Source: Vibrio sp. FE10 (lineage in GTDB: Bacteria; Pseudomonadota; Gammaproteobacteria; Enterobacterales; Vibrionaceae). From it: a DNA stretch of 64,000 bases. Position 1 is the stretch's first letter. Every line of letters begins with the position of its first letter. The stretch covers positions 62,001 through 126,000 of the forward strand of contig NZ_AP028067.1 of the NCBI RefSeq assembly GCF_030297155.1, written 5' to 3'. Of this stretch, positions 8,390 through 17,809 are shown one piece after another. Below the pieces are notes generated by a model. It ran no database searches and had not been told where the DNA came from. It worked only from the letters and a program-made list of their open reading frames with translations. The translations under genes were made by a program, and so were the position numbers.

Positions 8390-11300
8390 GTGCGATTTTG
8401 GTTGTTATTTCTTGTGGTGTGTTGGAGTACTTTTGCTTCCGCGCAGACAAAAGATGTCTTGGTGATCCACTCTTACCATCAAGGTTTTTTCTGGACAGAT
8501 GATTTCCACAAAGGGCTAGCGGCAGAACTTGATCGAGATGGTCTCTCTTATCGTGTCGTTTACCTCGATAGCAAGCGCTCTCAAAATCCGGAATATCTTG
8601 AGCGTGTTTATCAGCTTTATCACACCAAACTACTGCATGAAGAGTTTGCTGCCGTTGTCGTCAGTGACAATAACGCGCTCAACTTAATGAAGCGCCTCGC
8701 GCCCGATCTCAAAGGAACGCCTGTTATCTTTGGCGGCATCAACAACTTCTCTCCTGAAATGATTGAAGGCTTGAACGCAACAGGCATTAGTGAAGATATT
8801 GATTTGGCGGGTAATATTGAGCTGATCAAGCGTCTTCAATCGACAGTCAAAAAAATCTATATTGTCACCGATCACTCAGTGACGGGCGAAGCCATTCGTG
8901 CCCAAATCGATCTGTTTGTTAGAAAACACCCAGATTTTTCCGATCTCGTTGAACACTATGTTCCTGATTCTTATCAAGAGCTCGTGACATTTTCTCAACG
9001 TGCCGATCTCGGAAAAAGCTTGCTGTTTTGGGCGTATTACCGCGATGCAGATGGTCGAGTCAGCAGCGATGAAGATTGGCGCGATCTCAATACACAGACT
9101 CAAATGCCACTGTATATGGTGCATGACTTGGGGCTTGGGTTCGGCGCTATCGGAGGCGTGATTCAGAGCGGTGAGACTCAAGGTCGAGATACTGGGCGTG
9201 TCCTATTGAACGTGTTGGCTAACCCAACAAAGCCACTTCCCCCAGTGGTAGCTGGAGCTCCAGAAATAAAGATCGACTATCAACAGATCTCTCGTTGGGA
9301 CCTAGGCGCAGAGAATGAAGCCTCGGTGACTTTCCTAAATAAGCCTAAGTCATTCCTCGCGCGCTATCGCGATGAGATTCGTACGATTGGTTTGCTATTT
9401 TTAGCCATGGCGTGCGTGATTGCCACCTTGGTGTATTACCTCAACCGACTGAAGAAAAGTGAGCGGGCAAGCCGAAAAAGCCAAATGTTGCTTGAGTCGA
9501 TATTCGATCAAAGTCTGCAATTTATGGGCATTATCGACAAAAATGGGGTGCTGTTGTCGAGTAATAGCAAGCTGCATGAGCTTCTTTACAACCAAGGCTA
9601 CAAGCTTGGTACCCCGCTTCAAAATCATCAGCATTGGGAAGAGTCTGCACGTGAAATCTTGAAGGAGTATTTTACGAGTAAAGAAACGCCGCCTGCGTTG
9701 CGCTTTGAAGCTGAGGTGTGGTGTCGTGATCGCGGTGTGATGGTACTGGAGATTTCACTGAAATCGATGCCGGGCAATGAAGAGGATGACACCCAGTTCT
9801 TATTTGAAGCGCGTGATGTGACTTCTCGTAAACTTGCTGAAAATAAACTGTTCCAACGTGAAGCGAACCTCAAGCTGTATTACGACAAGCAACCCGTGAT
9901 GATGATTACGCTGGATGGCAACAACCGTATTCAGCAAGTAAATCAGTTCGCTGAAGAGGTGTTAGGTTATCCGTTGGAGCAATTACTAGGCCATCGTCCA
10001 AGAGAGTTCTACGTCGATGAAAATGCGATGATCCCGCGTCATATCTTATTGCAACCACAGCACAAGGTTCGTGGCGTTTGGCGTCGTGATATTGAATATC
10101 GTCATGCGGATGGCAGCACAATCTGGATTCGTGAAAACATTCGTCCATTGGTTGAGTCTGATCAGTTGCTGATAGTCGGCGAAGACATCACCGAGACTCA
10201 TGAGCTTTCAGAAAAGCTAGAGTATCAGGCTCGCTATGACTTGCTGACCGATACCTTCAACCGTAATCATTTCGAACAAGAACTGCAAAAGGCGCTCAAA
10301 GAAGTCGAGAGCCACATGCGAACTCACGCGATGTTGTTCTTGGATTTAGACCAACTTAAGGTCTTAAACGATACCGCAGGCCATGAAGCGGGTGATGCGG
10401 CGATCCTGTTTAGCGCCAAACTATTGGAAGAGGTACTGCCGTACAACACGGTATTGGCTCGAATGGGTGGTGATGAGTTCGCGGTTTTACTGAAAGATTG
10501 CACCGAGAGAGATGCGATCAATGTGTGTCGCAGTATCATCTCGATGATGAGCGAGAATCCGTTCCTGTGGGGTGATATTCGCCTTAACCTGACCAGCTCT
10601 ATCGGTATCCGATTGATTGATCATACTGCGGCTTCACCACAAATGGTGCACGCTCAGGCCGATGCCGCTTGTCATGCAGCAAAAGAAGAAGGGCGCAATC
10701 GCTATAACCTTTACCATCAAGATGATGAAGATATCCGTCGTCGTCACCTTGAAATGGAGTGCGTTAACCTTGTCCATGAGGCCTTGGCCAATGACCGTTT
10801 AGAGTTGTTTGCACAACGTATCCTTGGTTTAGACAAAGACAGTCAGAAAATGCACTTCGAGATCTTGGTGAGAATCAAAAACATCAAGGGTGAGTACATC
10901 TCTCCTGGGATCTTCATGCCCGCCTCAGAGCGTTATAACATTGCGCACTTGATTGACCGTCGAGTCGTGAGCCAAACACTGGCTTGGTTAGAACATCGAC
11001 CTGAGGTGATAGATGAACTTGGAATGTGCTCTATCAATCTGTCCGGTCATTCGATGGGTAACCGAGAGTTCGTTGAATTCTTGATTGAAAGCTTGGCGAA
11101 TTCGTCCGTGCCTTGTCATAAAATTTGTCTAGAAATCACCGAAACGGCAGCGATGAGCAACATGAAACAAGCAATCAAGTTCTTCACTAGAATTAAAGAG
11201 CTTGGCTGCATGATTGCGCTTGATGACTTCGGCTCAGGCTTATCATCATTTGGCTACCTGAAGAAATTGCCGGTCGATATCGTGAAGATTGATGGTCTGT

Positions 11301-11539
11301 TTGTGCGCGATATCGATGTCAACGAAATGGATCATGTGATGGTTCGTTCTATCAATGACTTGGCCAAGCAGATGGGTAAACACACGGTGGCAGAGTTTGT
11401 TGAAAACACTCAGATCATCGACAAGCTGATCGAGCTCGGCGTTAACTATGCGCAGGGCTACATTATTGGTCGACCTAAGCCACTCGCAGAGCTCGTTGAA
11501 GAGTTACAGCAAGAACGAGCACTAGAGCACTTAGATTAA
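8390..11539 (+). CDS. periplasmic-sensor PAS-GGDEF-EAL protein
   Basis: This is a cyclic-di-GMP enzyme of ~1049 residues at the inner membrane. It has a signal peptide ending at ...TFASAQ, a periplasmic domain resembling ABC-type substrate-binding proteins (~25-320), one transmembrane segment (~335-355), two PAS domains (~370-480, 490-605), GGDEF (~610-775, motif GGDEF at 693-697) and EAL (~795-1040). The diguanylate cyclase motif is intact, but no RxxD inhibitory site precedes it. The EAL signature reads EILVR while DDFGSG and other phosphodiesterase residues remain. The ORF opens at GTG 8381; GTG 8390 has AAGG about eight bases upstream and is preferred. Which activity dominates is uncertain. 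Confidence 0.85.
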   Translation: MRFWLLFLVVCWSTFASAQTKDVLVIHSYHQGFFWTDDFHKGLAAELDRDGLSYRVVYLDSKRSQNPEYLERVYQLYHTKLLHEEFAAVVVSDNNALNLMKRLAPDLKGTPVIFGGINNFSPEMIEGLNATGISEDIDLAGNIELIKRLQSTVKKIYIVTDHSVTGEAIRAQIDLFVRKHPDFSDLVEHYVPDSYQELVTFSQRADLGKSLLFWAYYRDADGRVSSDEDWRDLNTQTQMPLYMVHDLGLGFGAIGGVIQSGETQGRDTGRVLLNVLANPTKPLPPVVAGAPEIKIDYQQISRWDLGAENEASVTFLNKPKSFLARYRDEIRTIGLLFLAMACVIATLVYYLNRLKKSERASRKSQMLLESIFDQSLQFMGIIDKNGVLLSSNSKLHELLYNQGYKLGTPLQNHQHWEESAREILKEYFTSKETPPALRFEAEVWCRDRGVMVLEISLKSMPGNEEDDTQFLFEARDVTSRKLAENKLFQREANLKLYYDKQPVMMITLDGNNRIQQVNQFAEEVLGYPLEQLLGHRPREFYVDENAMIPRHILLQPQHKVRGVWRRDIEYRHADGSTIWIRENIRPLVESDQLLIVGEDITETHELSEKLEYQARYDLLTDTFNRNHFEQELQKALKEVESHMRTHAMLFLDLDQLKVLNDTAGHEAGDAAILFSAKLLEEVLPYNTVLARMGGDEFAVLLKDCTERDAINVCRSIISMMSENPFLWGDIRLNLTSSIGIRLIDHTAASPQMVHAQADAACHAAKEEGRNRYNLYHQDDEDIRRRHLEMECVNLVHEALANDRLELFAQRILGLDKDSQKMHFEILVRIKNIKGEYISPGIFMPASERYNIAHLIDRRVVSQTLAWLEHRPEVIDELGMCSINLSGHSMGNREFVEFLIESLANSSVPCHKICLEITETAAMSNMKQAIKFFTRIKELGCMIALDDFGSGLSSFGYLKKLPVDIVKIDGLFVRDIDVNEMDHVMVRSINDLAKQMGKHTVAEFVENTQIIDKLIELGVNYAQGYIIGRPKPLAELVEELQQERALEHLD

Positions 11540-11595
11540 GTGAACCAAGCGACACGATGACTATTCTTTAGCTTTAGTATTAGCTTTAACACTTA

Positions 11596-11685
11596 CAGCG
11601 CTAACAGCTTGCTGCGTTAATACTTTCAGAGCTAATGGCTTTCAGAGTTAATAGCTTGCAGAGTTAATAGTTTGCACCGCTAATA
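11596..11685 (+). repeat. degenerate 16-bp tandem array (~5.5 units)
   Basis: Units of 15-16 bp run 11596-11611, 11612-11626, 11627-11642, 11643-11658, 11659-11674 and a partial from 11675. The consensus is about CAGAGTTAATAGCTTG. It sits between the GGDEF/EAL gene and its terminator, with no ORF over it. Confidence 0.7.
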
Positions 11686-11694
11686 TGTATTGTT

Positions 11695-11730
11695 GAGGCA
11701 ATCAGGTAAACTGGTTGCCTCTTTTGTTTT
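11695..11730 (+). terminator. terminator after the GGDEF/EAL gene
   Basis: Stem GAGGCAA (11695-11701) pairs with TTGCCTC (11715-11721), followed by TTTTGTTTT. It lies just before rsmJ. Confidence 0.75.
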
Positions 11731-11757
11731 GAATACTACTGTCTGTTGGAGACGACC

Positions 11758-12537
11758 TTGCAACTACAACTGATTTGCGAAGATGCCACCCAAATCGATC
11801 ATCTAAATGACTTAGCGACCCGTTGGAATTTATCTCATGATGAAAACAGCGATTTCGCTTTGGTACTGACTAGCGAGCGACTTGAGTTACGTAAAGTCGA
11901 TGAACCGAAGCTTGGCGCTATCTTTGTTGATTTAGTGGGAGGCGCGGTCGGTCACAGACGTAAGTTTGGTGGTGGTAAAGGTCAGGCAATTGCTAAGGCA
12001 GCAGGTCTAAACAAAGGCGCAACACCAACTATCTTAGATGGCACCGCTGGTTTAGGACGTGATGCGTTTGTGCTGGCTTCGTTGGGCTGTAAAGTACAGA
12101 TGGTAGAGCGACATCCAGTTGTCGCTGCATTATTGGATGACGGCCTGCAGAGAGCGCAAAAAGACCCAGATATCGGCGGTTGGGTGAGTGAACGCATGAA
12201 GTTGATTCATGCTTCTAGCCATGATGCCCTAGACAAGCTTAGTAACGATCCTGACTTCGAACAGCCAGATGTAGTGTATCTCGACCCTATGTACCCGCAC
12301 CCTGAGAACAAAAAGAAATCGGCTTTGGTTAAGAAAGAGATGCGTGTATTCCAATCTTTGGTTGGTGCAGATCTGGATGCCGATGGCTTGTTTGAGCCTG
12401 CGATGAAGCTGGCATCAAAGCGCGTTGTGGTCAAAAGGCCGGATTACGCAGCATGGTTAGACGAGCAAAAACCAAGCATGGCAATCGAAACTAAAAAGAA
12501 CCGTTTTGATGTCTATGTGAAAGCATCAATGACTTAG
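11758..12537 (+). CDS. rsmJ: 16S rRNA (guanine1516-N2)-methyltransferase RsmJ
   Basis: RsmJ methylates G1516 of 16S rRNA using S-adenosylmethionine. The Rossmann motif is [19 protein letters not shown] (~90-110) and the NPPY-like catalytic motif is YLDPMYPH (~178-185), with [11 protein letters not shown] downstream as in E. coli RsmJ. The frame opens at TTG 11746, but GGAG inside that extension places the better start at TTG 11758, giving 259 residues. Neighbouring prlC and the usp genes are also its neighbours in E. coli. Confidence 0.92.
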   Translation: MQLQLICEDATQIDHLNDLATRWNLSHDENSDFALVLTSERLELRKVDEPKLGAIFVDLVGGAVGHRRKFGGGKGQAIAKAAGLNKGATPTILDGTAGLGRDAFVLASLGCKVQMVERHPVVAALLDDGLQRAQKDPDIGGWVSERMKLIHASSHDALDKLSNDPDFEQPDVVYLDPMYPHPENKKKSALVKKEMRVFQSLVGADLDADGLFEPAMKLASKRVVVKRPDYAAWLDEQKPSMAIETKKNRFDVYVKASMT

Positions 12538-12622
12538 AGACACGCTAAGAAAGTTTCCCGTCATAAATACGATAAATTGCCATTTAACACTTGCGATAGT
12601 CGCGTTACGGATGTATATCTAA

Positions 12623-12645
12623 CTAAGAATCATTATTATTCTTAG
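12623..12645. promoter_or_regulatory. candidate Fur box upstream of the Cys/Lys-rich gene
   Basis: Perfect 8-bp arms CTAAGAAT / ATTCTTAG surround CATTATT. The 19-bp core 12625-12643 matches the classical Fur consensus at about 12 of 19 positions by eye. It ends 13 bp before the ATG at 12659. Confidence 0.55.
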
Positions 12646-12658
12646 CTGGAGTTGTAGC

Positions 12659-13234
12659 ATGGCTAAACGCTTTTGTAAGTTAAACCGTCGAGATATCACC
12701 GAACACTTGGGAGAAATCCACAGTTTGGTGACTGAACCAAAGTTCGTGTGCCGCTCTTGTGCGCGCTCATCGTCGGATCAAGCGAATCTATGCAAACCGA
12801 CAGCCATCCCACCGATTGATTGCCAGAATAAACCCGCGGAAGAAAAAGTCGCGTGTGGTCTACTTGCTGAAACATTGCCAACGCCAGAAGTTTCTCTTAT
12901 CGAGGTAATGGACAGCGTTGAGCCAACGGTACAAATCTTTGACCCTGCTGCCGCAGAAAAAGCGGATAAAGTCGCGTTGAAAAAAGCCAAGCTGAAAAAA
13001 CTGATGGCGAAGGCGAGCGGCGATGAGAAAGCTGAACTCAAACAAGCGAAGAAAGCGGCGAAGAAACAAGAGAAGTACAACAAAAAGCTAGCGAAGATGA
13101 TTAAGAAGCAGCAAAAGCTTTTTAAGAAAAGCCAAAAACTGGAAAGTGACCTTGAACGTATCAACCTACAACTTGATGACGTTGCTTTCACTGAAACCAA
13201 GACTCAGGTCGTGAGCCACAATCACATCCACTGA
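12659..13234 (+). CDS. conserved hypothetical protein, Cys-containing N-terminus and Lys-rich coiled coil
   Basis: 191 residues, no recognised family. Residues 1-70 carry several Cys (FCKLNRR, VCRSCARSS, LCKP, IDCQ, VACG), with CRSC suggestive of metal binding. Residues ~105-175 are extremely Lys/Ala-rich heptad-like sequence (KKAKLKKLMAKASGDEKAEL and following), predicted to be a coiled coil, and the end is HNHIH. There is no signal peptide. A Shine-Dalgarno (CTGGAG) sits upstream and a Fur-box-like palindrome overlaps the likely promoter, so iron control is a reasonable inference. I believe similar proteins occur in other vibrios, but that needs a search. A strong terminator follows. Confidence 0.8.
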   Translation: MAKRFCKLNRRDITEHLGEIHSLVTEPKFVCRSCARSSSDQANLCKPTAIPPIDCQNKPAEEKVACGLLAETLPTPEVSLIEVMDSVEPTVQIFDPAAAEKADKVALKKAKLKKLMAKASGDEKAELKQAKKAAKKQEKYNKKLAKMIKKQQKLFKKSQKLESDLERINLQLDDVAFTETKTQVVSHNHIH

Positions 13235-13272
13235 AGTTAATTCGAAGAGCTTATTGCTACACAGATGATTTA

Positions 13273-13299
13273 AAAAGAGCGACCTACGGTCGCTCTTTT
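13273..13299. terminator. bidirectional terminator
   Basis: A perfect 12-bp stem AAAAGAGCGACC / GGTCGCTCTTTT with loop TAC lies between the convergent genes ending at 13234 and 13382. Confidence 0.9.
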
Positions 13300-13381
13300 G
13301 CTTTCTGGGTATTATTTAAAATAAGAATCTTGCTAGTCAAACAAAGCTTATTCGCTAAATACAGATTGTTAGTTCAACGCG

Positions 13382-14260
13382 CTAGGCGTTGACAGCATCT
13401 CTCGCAACACGCTTCTTAACCCAAGTTTCATTAACCCATAAAGACAGCAAGATAACCCCACCACCGATGGAAAGTCGTACCAAGTCGACATCTCTATTCC
13501 AAATAAGGATATTCACAACAAGGCCTGCTGGGACTAACACATTGTTCATCACGGCAAGTGCGCCAGCATTGACCATGCACGCGCCTTTGTTCCACATAAA
13601 GTAACCCAGTCCTGAAGCAATTAAGCCGAGGTAGAGCAGGATTCCCCATTGAAGGGTAGTCGTAGGCAGTTTTTCAGGATTGCCCAGTAGCATGAAAGCA
13701 ACCGAAGCCACACACAGAGCGCCTAAATAGAAATAACCAAACACCGTGTGTTGAGGTAATTCAGTCGCTTCTTTCTCCATCACCACCTTGTAGCCAACCT
13801 GACCGATAGCAAAGCATAGGTTCGCGCCTTGCACGACAAGGAAGCCGACTAAAAAGTTTTCGTTGATGCCTGCGAATTTAATGAACACCGCGCCTAATAC
13901 CGCAATCGCGGCGGTCACTAGGTACCAAGGTGAGAATTGCCCTTTGAGAAAGTCATAAATAAGCGTGACATAAATTGGGGTGAAAACAGTAAACAGAAGG
14001 ACTTCAGGCACCGACAGCAGCAAGAACGACTGATAATAGAAGCAATACATCAGCCCAAGCTGAATACCACCAATAGCCATCAATTTAGCGATCAGCTTAC
14101 GTGAGACACCACGAAACTTAAGGAAAGGAAGGAATACGAGACCCGCAAGGGCAACACGCATCAAAACAGAGAACCAAGCATCAACCTGACCAGCAAGGTA
14201 AACACCGATCAGGCTAAAGGAGAAGGCCCATAGGAGGGTAACACCAGCTAAATAGCTCAT
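13382..14260 (-). CDS. EamA/DMT-family transporter
   Basis: 292 residues with about ten hydrophobic segments in two EamA repeats, the drug/metabolite transporter fold (YLAGVTLLWAFSFSLIGVYL at the start, a second repeat from ~150). It resembles the carboxylate/amino acid/amine exporter subgroup; the substrate cannot be read from the sequence. It lies downstream of uspA on the same strand with a 52-bp gap and no visible terminator between them, so co-transcription is possible. Confidence 0.85.
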   Translation of the reverse strand: MSYLAGVTLLWAFSFSLIGVYLAGQVDAWFSVLMRVALAGLVFLPFLKFRGVSRKLIAKLMAIGGIQLGLMYCFYYQSFLLLSVPEVLLFTVFTPIYVTLIYDFLKGQFSPWYLVTAAIAVLGAVFIKFAGINENFLVGFLVVQGANLCFAIGQVGYKVVMEKEATELPQHTVFGYFYLGALCVASVAFMLLGNPEKLPTTTLQWGILLYLGLIASGLGYFMWNKGACMVNAGALAVMNNVLVPAGLVVNILIWNRDVDLVRLSIGGGVILLSLWVNETWVKKRVARDAVNA

Positions 14261-14312
14261 AGTAAAACTTCGTTAATAAGATATGAGCTGTATGTTACCT
14301 AACCTTAAATCA

Positions 14313-14747
14313 TTAGTCTTCTGAATCTCTTAGAGGCACGACCAGCATATCAACCGGAGAGGCGTTGATCAGTTGTCGTGTTGATGAAAGTAGCTTGCTC
14401 CAGAAATCTTGATGGTGACCACAAACCACTAAATCAACATTGAACTCATTGATGGTGTCACACAGCTCATGGCTCAGGTCGCCACTGCCCACTAAGGTGT
14501 GGGTGATAGGGTATTGAGCATGTTCAGCAAAATTTTGTAGCTGAACTCGAGATGCTTCCATCGCGTTATGCTGAGTTTCTGCCATGTTGATGTCGATAAG
14601 GCCGGTATACAGCTCGGCATAGTTAATATCAATATGGATAAAAGAGACTTTTGCCTCCAATGGCTTAGCCAGTGCTACCGCTTTATCGACAATCAATTTA
14701 CTGTCATCAGATAAATCGACCGCAACCAAAATATGTTTGTAACTCAT
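14313..14747 (-). CDS. uspA: universal stress protein A
   Basis: 144 residues, a cytosolic stress protein of the UspA fold: N-terminal YKHILVAVDLSDDS, the D9/S-containing strand, and a C-terminal stretch where VDMLVVPL replaces the ATP-binding G-2x-G-9x-G(S/T) loop, as in ATP-independent UspA proteins. It has the strong Shine-Dalgarno GGGAGG. It is divergent from ftnA. uspA and uspB lie on either side of ftnA here, whereas in E. coli they are adjacent and divergent. Confidence 0.93.
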   Translation of the reverse strand: MSYKHILVAVDLSDDSKLIVDKAVALAKPLEAKVSFIHIDINYAELYTGLIDINMAETQHNAMEASRVQLQNFAEHAQYPITHTLVGSGDLSHELCDTINEFNVDLVVCGHHQDFWSKLLSSTRQLINASPVDMLVVPLRDSED

Positions 14748-14934
14748 ATTGCTACCTCCCTATTCATTGTCTAATTAAAGATTAGCACTATGCGATGGCT
14801 TTTTTTGCTGAAGTGATCTCATATCCATCGTCTTGCGTACTGGTTCTGTAAATTGTTGGTTAAGTAATGGTCAGCGAGATATTAATTAAATAGTGATATA
14901 GTAGAGAAAACTAAGGTGTAATCAGGAGACTTAA

Positions 14935-15462
14935 ATGCTGTCTAAAACAATGGTTGATCAACTCAACGATCAAATTAATCTAGAATTTTTCTCATCCAAC
15001 CTATACTTACAAATGAGTGCTTGGTGTGAAGACAAAGGATTTGAAGGTGCAGCAGAGTTTCTGCGTGTTCATGCAGTAGAAGAAATGGAACACATGCAGC
15101 GTCTTTTCACTTACGTTAGTGAAACAGGTGCAATGCCAATTCTAGGTGCGATTGAAGCGCCAAAACATGAATTCGACAGCCTTGGTGCCGTGTTCCGTGA
15201 AACATACGAACATGAGCAAATGATCACTGAAAAAATCAACAAACTGGCTCACGTTGCTTTCACATCACAAGATTACTCAACCTTTAACTTCCTGCAATGG
15301 TACGTTGCAGAGCAACACGAAGAAGAGAAGTTGTTTAAAGGTGTATTGGATAAGCTAGAGCTCGTTGGTGAAGACGGTAAAGCACTGTTCTTTATTGATA
15401 AAGACCTAGCGCAATTGGCAAAAGATGGTTCATCTTCAATTATGGAAGCTCCTGCAGTTTAG
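14935..15462 (+). CDS. ftnA: non-haem ferritin
   Basis: 175 residues forming the 24-subunit iron-storage cage in the cytosol. Ferroxidase ligands are visible: E17 in INLEFF, E49/E50 and H53 in VEEMEHM, E94 in YEHEQM, and a Gln/Glu cluster at [13 protein letters not shown] (~122-134). The Shine-Dalgarno AGGAG precedes the ATG by seven bases. No clear Fur box was found in the 187-bp gap from uspA. Confidence 0.95.
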   Translation: MLSKTMVDQLNDQINLEFFSSNLYLQMSAWCEDKGFEGAAEFLRVHAVEEMEHMQRLFTYVSETGAMPILGAIEAPKHEFDSLGAVFRETYEHEQMITEKINKLAHVAFTSQDYSTFNFLQWYVAEQHEEEKLFKGVLDKLELVGEDGKALFFIDKDLAQLAKDGSSSIMEAPAV

Positions 15463-15530
15463 GCTGTAAGAAAAAGACACTGATTATCTTTTTCTTTTGA
15501 GTCTTCCCTTGAAGATGTAGGGAGGAAAGG

Positions 15531-15854
15531 ATGATCAGCGGCGACACTATTCTATTTGCACTAATGGTTGTGACATGTTTGAACTGGGCGCGTTATTTTA
15601 CCGCGCTAAGAACACTCATTTATATTATGCGAGAAGCACATCCTCTACTTTATCAACAAGTAGACGGAGGCGGATTCTTCACAACTCATGGCAATATGAC
15701 CAAGCAGGTTCGCCTGTTTAGTTACATCAAAAGCAAAGAGTATCACCATCATCACGACGAAGTTTTTACGTCGAAGTGCGATCGTGTGAGACAGTTATTT
15801 ATACTCTCTTCCGCTCTGTTGGGTGTGACGTTGCTGTCTTCATTCATCGTTTAA
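15531..15854 (+). CDS. uspB: universal stress protein B
   Basis: 107-residue integral membrane protein with an N-terminal ([20 protein letters not shown]) and a C-terminal ([19 protein letters not shown]) transmembrane helix and a His-rich middle (YHHHHDEV). Its length and sequence match UspB. It has a strong Shine-Dalgarno (GGGAGGAAAGG) and lies 68 bp after ftnA, probably co-transcribed with it. Confidence 0.92.
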   Translation: MISGDTILFALMVVTCLNWARYFTALRTLIYIMREAHPLLYQQVDGGGFFTTHGNMTKQVRLFSYIKSKEYHHHHDEVFTSKCDRVRQLFILSSALLGVTLLSSFIV

Positions 15855-15997
15855 ATTCCAGATGAATTGAGTGATTAACTGGATCTCAATTCGTTGAATC
15901 AGCCATCCACTTTATGTTGTGGGGGCTGACAGGAATTTGCACGAATGAACATCAATTGCAAAGTTGAAAATTGCCGTTAGAATAGCGAGCAATTAGT

Positions 15998-16028
15998 AAG
16001 GATGTGCTGTTTTGCACATCCTTTTTTA
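15998..16028 (+). terminator. terminator after uspB
   Basis: Stem AAGGATGTGC / GCACATCCTT with loop TGTTTT is followed by a T run. It lies about 60 bp before yhiN. Confidence 0.85.
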
Positions 16029-16090
16029 TTGGTGGCGTTATGGGCACAAGGCGTGCTTCGTGATGCAAAAGTGAAGAAAGCAGAACCGCA

Positions 16091-17284
16091 ATGAGTGAAA
16101 AATTTGACGTAATCGTAATTGGCGCAGGTGCAGCTGGCTTGATGTGTGCAGCAGAAGCAGGCAAGCGCGGCCGACGAGTGCTCGTCGTAGATCATGCAAA
16201 AAAACCGGGCAGAAAAATCCTTATTGCTGGTGGCGGTCGCTGTAACTTTACTAACTATGATGTCAGCGCCAATAACTTCCTGTGTAATAACAGTCACTTT
16301 GTAAAATCAGCACTTTCTCAATACACCAACTGGGATTTTATCTCGATGGTGAGCAAGCACGGTATTGAATTTGAAGAACGCGATCACGGACAACTGTTCT
16401 GTGTGAATGACCATAACTCAAAAGATATCGTTACCATGCTGCTAGCAGAGTGCAAGCAAGCAAAGGTTGAAGAGCGTTACCGTTGTGATGTTCATTCGAT
16501 TGAGAAAACAGACGCTGGCTTCAAGATGCATCTCAACACCGATGAAGTTGAGTGTGATTCATTGGTTATTGCAACTGGTGGCCTTTCCATGCCAAAACTG
16601 GGCGCGACGCCATTTGGTTATAAAGTGGCAGAGCAGTTTGGTTTATCTGTGGTGCCAACAACTGCAGGTTTGGTGCCATTTACTCTGCATAAAGAAGACA
16701 AAGAAGCCTTTGCTGAGCTTTCGGGAATCGCGATTCCTGCCGAGATCACGGCGCAAGACGGCACTTTATTCAAAGAAGCATTGCTGTTTACTCACCGCGG
16801 CCTATCTGGTCCATCGGTACTGCAAATCTCTTCATTCTGGAAAGCGGGTCAATCGGTTTCTATCAACCTAGTGCCTGAAGTGGACGTCGCTGAGCTACTT
16901 GAAAACTCTCGCGAGAAACACCCAAATCAAAGCCTAAAAAATACCTTAGCGAAAGCATTACCAAAGCGTTTCGTTGAGGTGTTGATTGATCGTAAAGAGC
17001 TTGAAGACAAGCCGCTTAAACAGTTCAACGAAAAGCAGCTTAGTGGCATTGTTGAGCACCTAGAGAACTGGAAAATTGCGCCAAATGGCACTGAAGGCTA
17101 CCGAACTGCCGAAGTGACTTTAGGCGGTGTAGACACTAATCACCTCTCTTCAAAAACAATGGAATGTAAGACGGTCTCTGGCCTCTACTTCATCGGTGAA
17201 GTAATGGACGTAACAGGTTGGTTAGGTGGCTATAACTTCCAATGGTGCTGGAGCTCAGGTTTCGCAGCAGGTCAGTGGGTTTAA
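16091..17284 (+). CDS. yhiN: HI0933/YhiN-family flavoprotein (NAD(P)/FAD-dependent oxidoreductase)
   Basis: 397 residues. The N-terminal FAD-binding Rossmann motif is GAGAAGLMCA (~12-21), with the family signature GRKILIAGGGRCNFTN (~38-53) and a C-terminal GLYFIGEVMDVTGWLGGYNFQWCWSSG stretch typical of HI0933-like proteins. The substrate is unknown. Synteny with uspB matches the E. coli order yhiN-pitA-uspB, without pitA here. Confidence 0.9.
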   Translation: MSEKFDVIVIGAGAAGLMCAAEAGKRGRRVLVVDHAKKPGRKILIAGGGRCNFTNYDVSANNFLCNNSHFVKSALSQYTNWDFISMVSKHGIEFEERDHGQLFCVNDHNSKDIVTMLLAECKQAKVEERYRCDVHSIEKTDAGFKMHLNTDEVECDSLVIATGGLSMPKLGATPFGYKVAEQFGLSVVPTTAGLVPFTLHKEDKEAFAELSGIAIPAEITAQDGTLFKEALLFTHRGLSGPSVLQISSFWKAGQSVSINLVPEVDVAELLENSREKHPNQSLKNTLAKALPKRFVEVLIDRKELEDKPLKQFNEKQLSGIVEHLENWKIAPNGTEGYRTAEVTLGGVDTNHLSSKTMECKTVSGLYFIGEVMDVTGWLGGYNFQWCWSSGFAAGQWV

Positions 17285-17289
17285 GAGTG

Positions 17290-17310
17290 AGAGACAACCG
17301 GTTTGTCTCT
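17290..17310. terminator. hairpin after yhiN
   Basis: An 8-bp stem AGAGACAA / TTGTCTCT lies directly after the yhiN stop codon. The T tract is poor, so it may be a weak terminator or an mRNA-stabilising hairpin. Confidence 0.5.
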
Positions 17311-17809
17311 TAATCGTGACTGCCACTAGTCATCCCTCGACAGTAGCTATTTGGCATTCTTACATTTAGTTTCTTTGGTGACTAAATTTCAACTTTCAAA
17401 CCAAAACTCAATTTGTAATCGTCTTTATCGGGCTCTGAGTTGTCAGAGCCTAGTTTGGATAACATATATGCTTCACGGTTAATTTAACTTTAAAATCTAA
17501 ACCCGCAATAACTTCCTATCTAACGCTAAATTGTTAACGCACCCACACCTCATGGAACGCTGAACAACCATAAACATCAGTAAAGTCCAATTCCTTAGTC
17601 ACTTCGCGATCTAAATTGGAAGGGCACAGAACGGTTGTGACGTTTTCAGCTTGATATGATTTTTAATGAGAAGCCACACACATTGTAGTAACCCATGACG
17701 CTGAACTGACTCTATCGCTTTGTGTGAATCTTATATTGTGAGTCTTCTTATTGATGTTTCGTAATCGATAACTTTGTGCAAAGAAAATACTTAAGGTGGT
17801 GTCAGTCTT
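17311..17809. other. gene-free spacer upstream of the LysR gene
   Basis: This is about 500 bp, AT-rich, with no supported gene. It contains one perfect hairpin, GGCTCTGA / TCAGAGCC (17431-17450), without a good T run. The rest presumably holds the LysR promoter. Confidence 0.5.

Noticed and set aside
12778..13200. 140-codon minus-strand ORF rich in Phe/Ser/Leu
   Set aside because: It is the complement of the Lys/Ala/Glu-rich coiled coil, whose codons create long open antisense frames.
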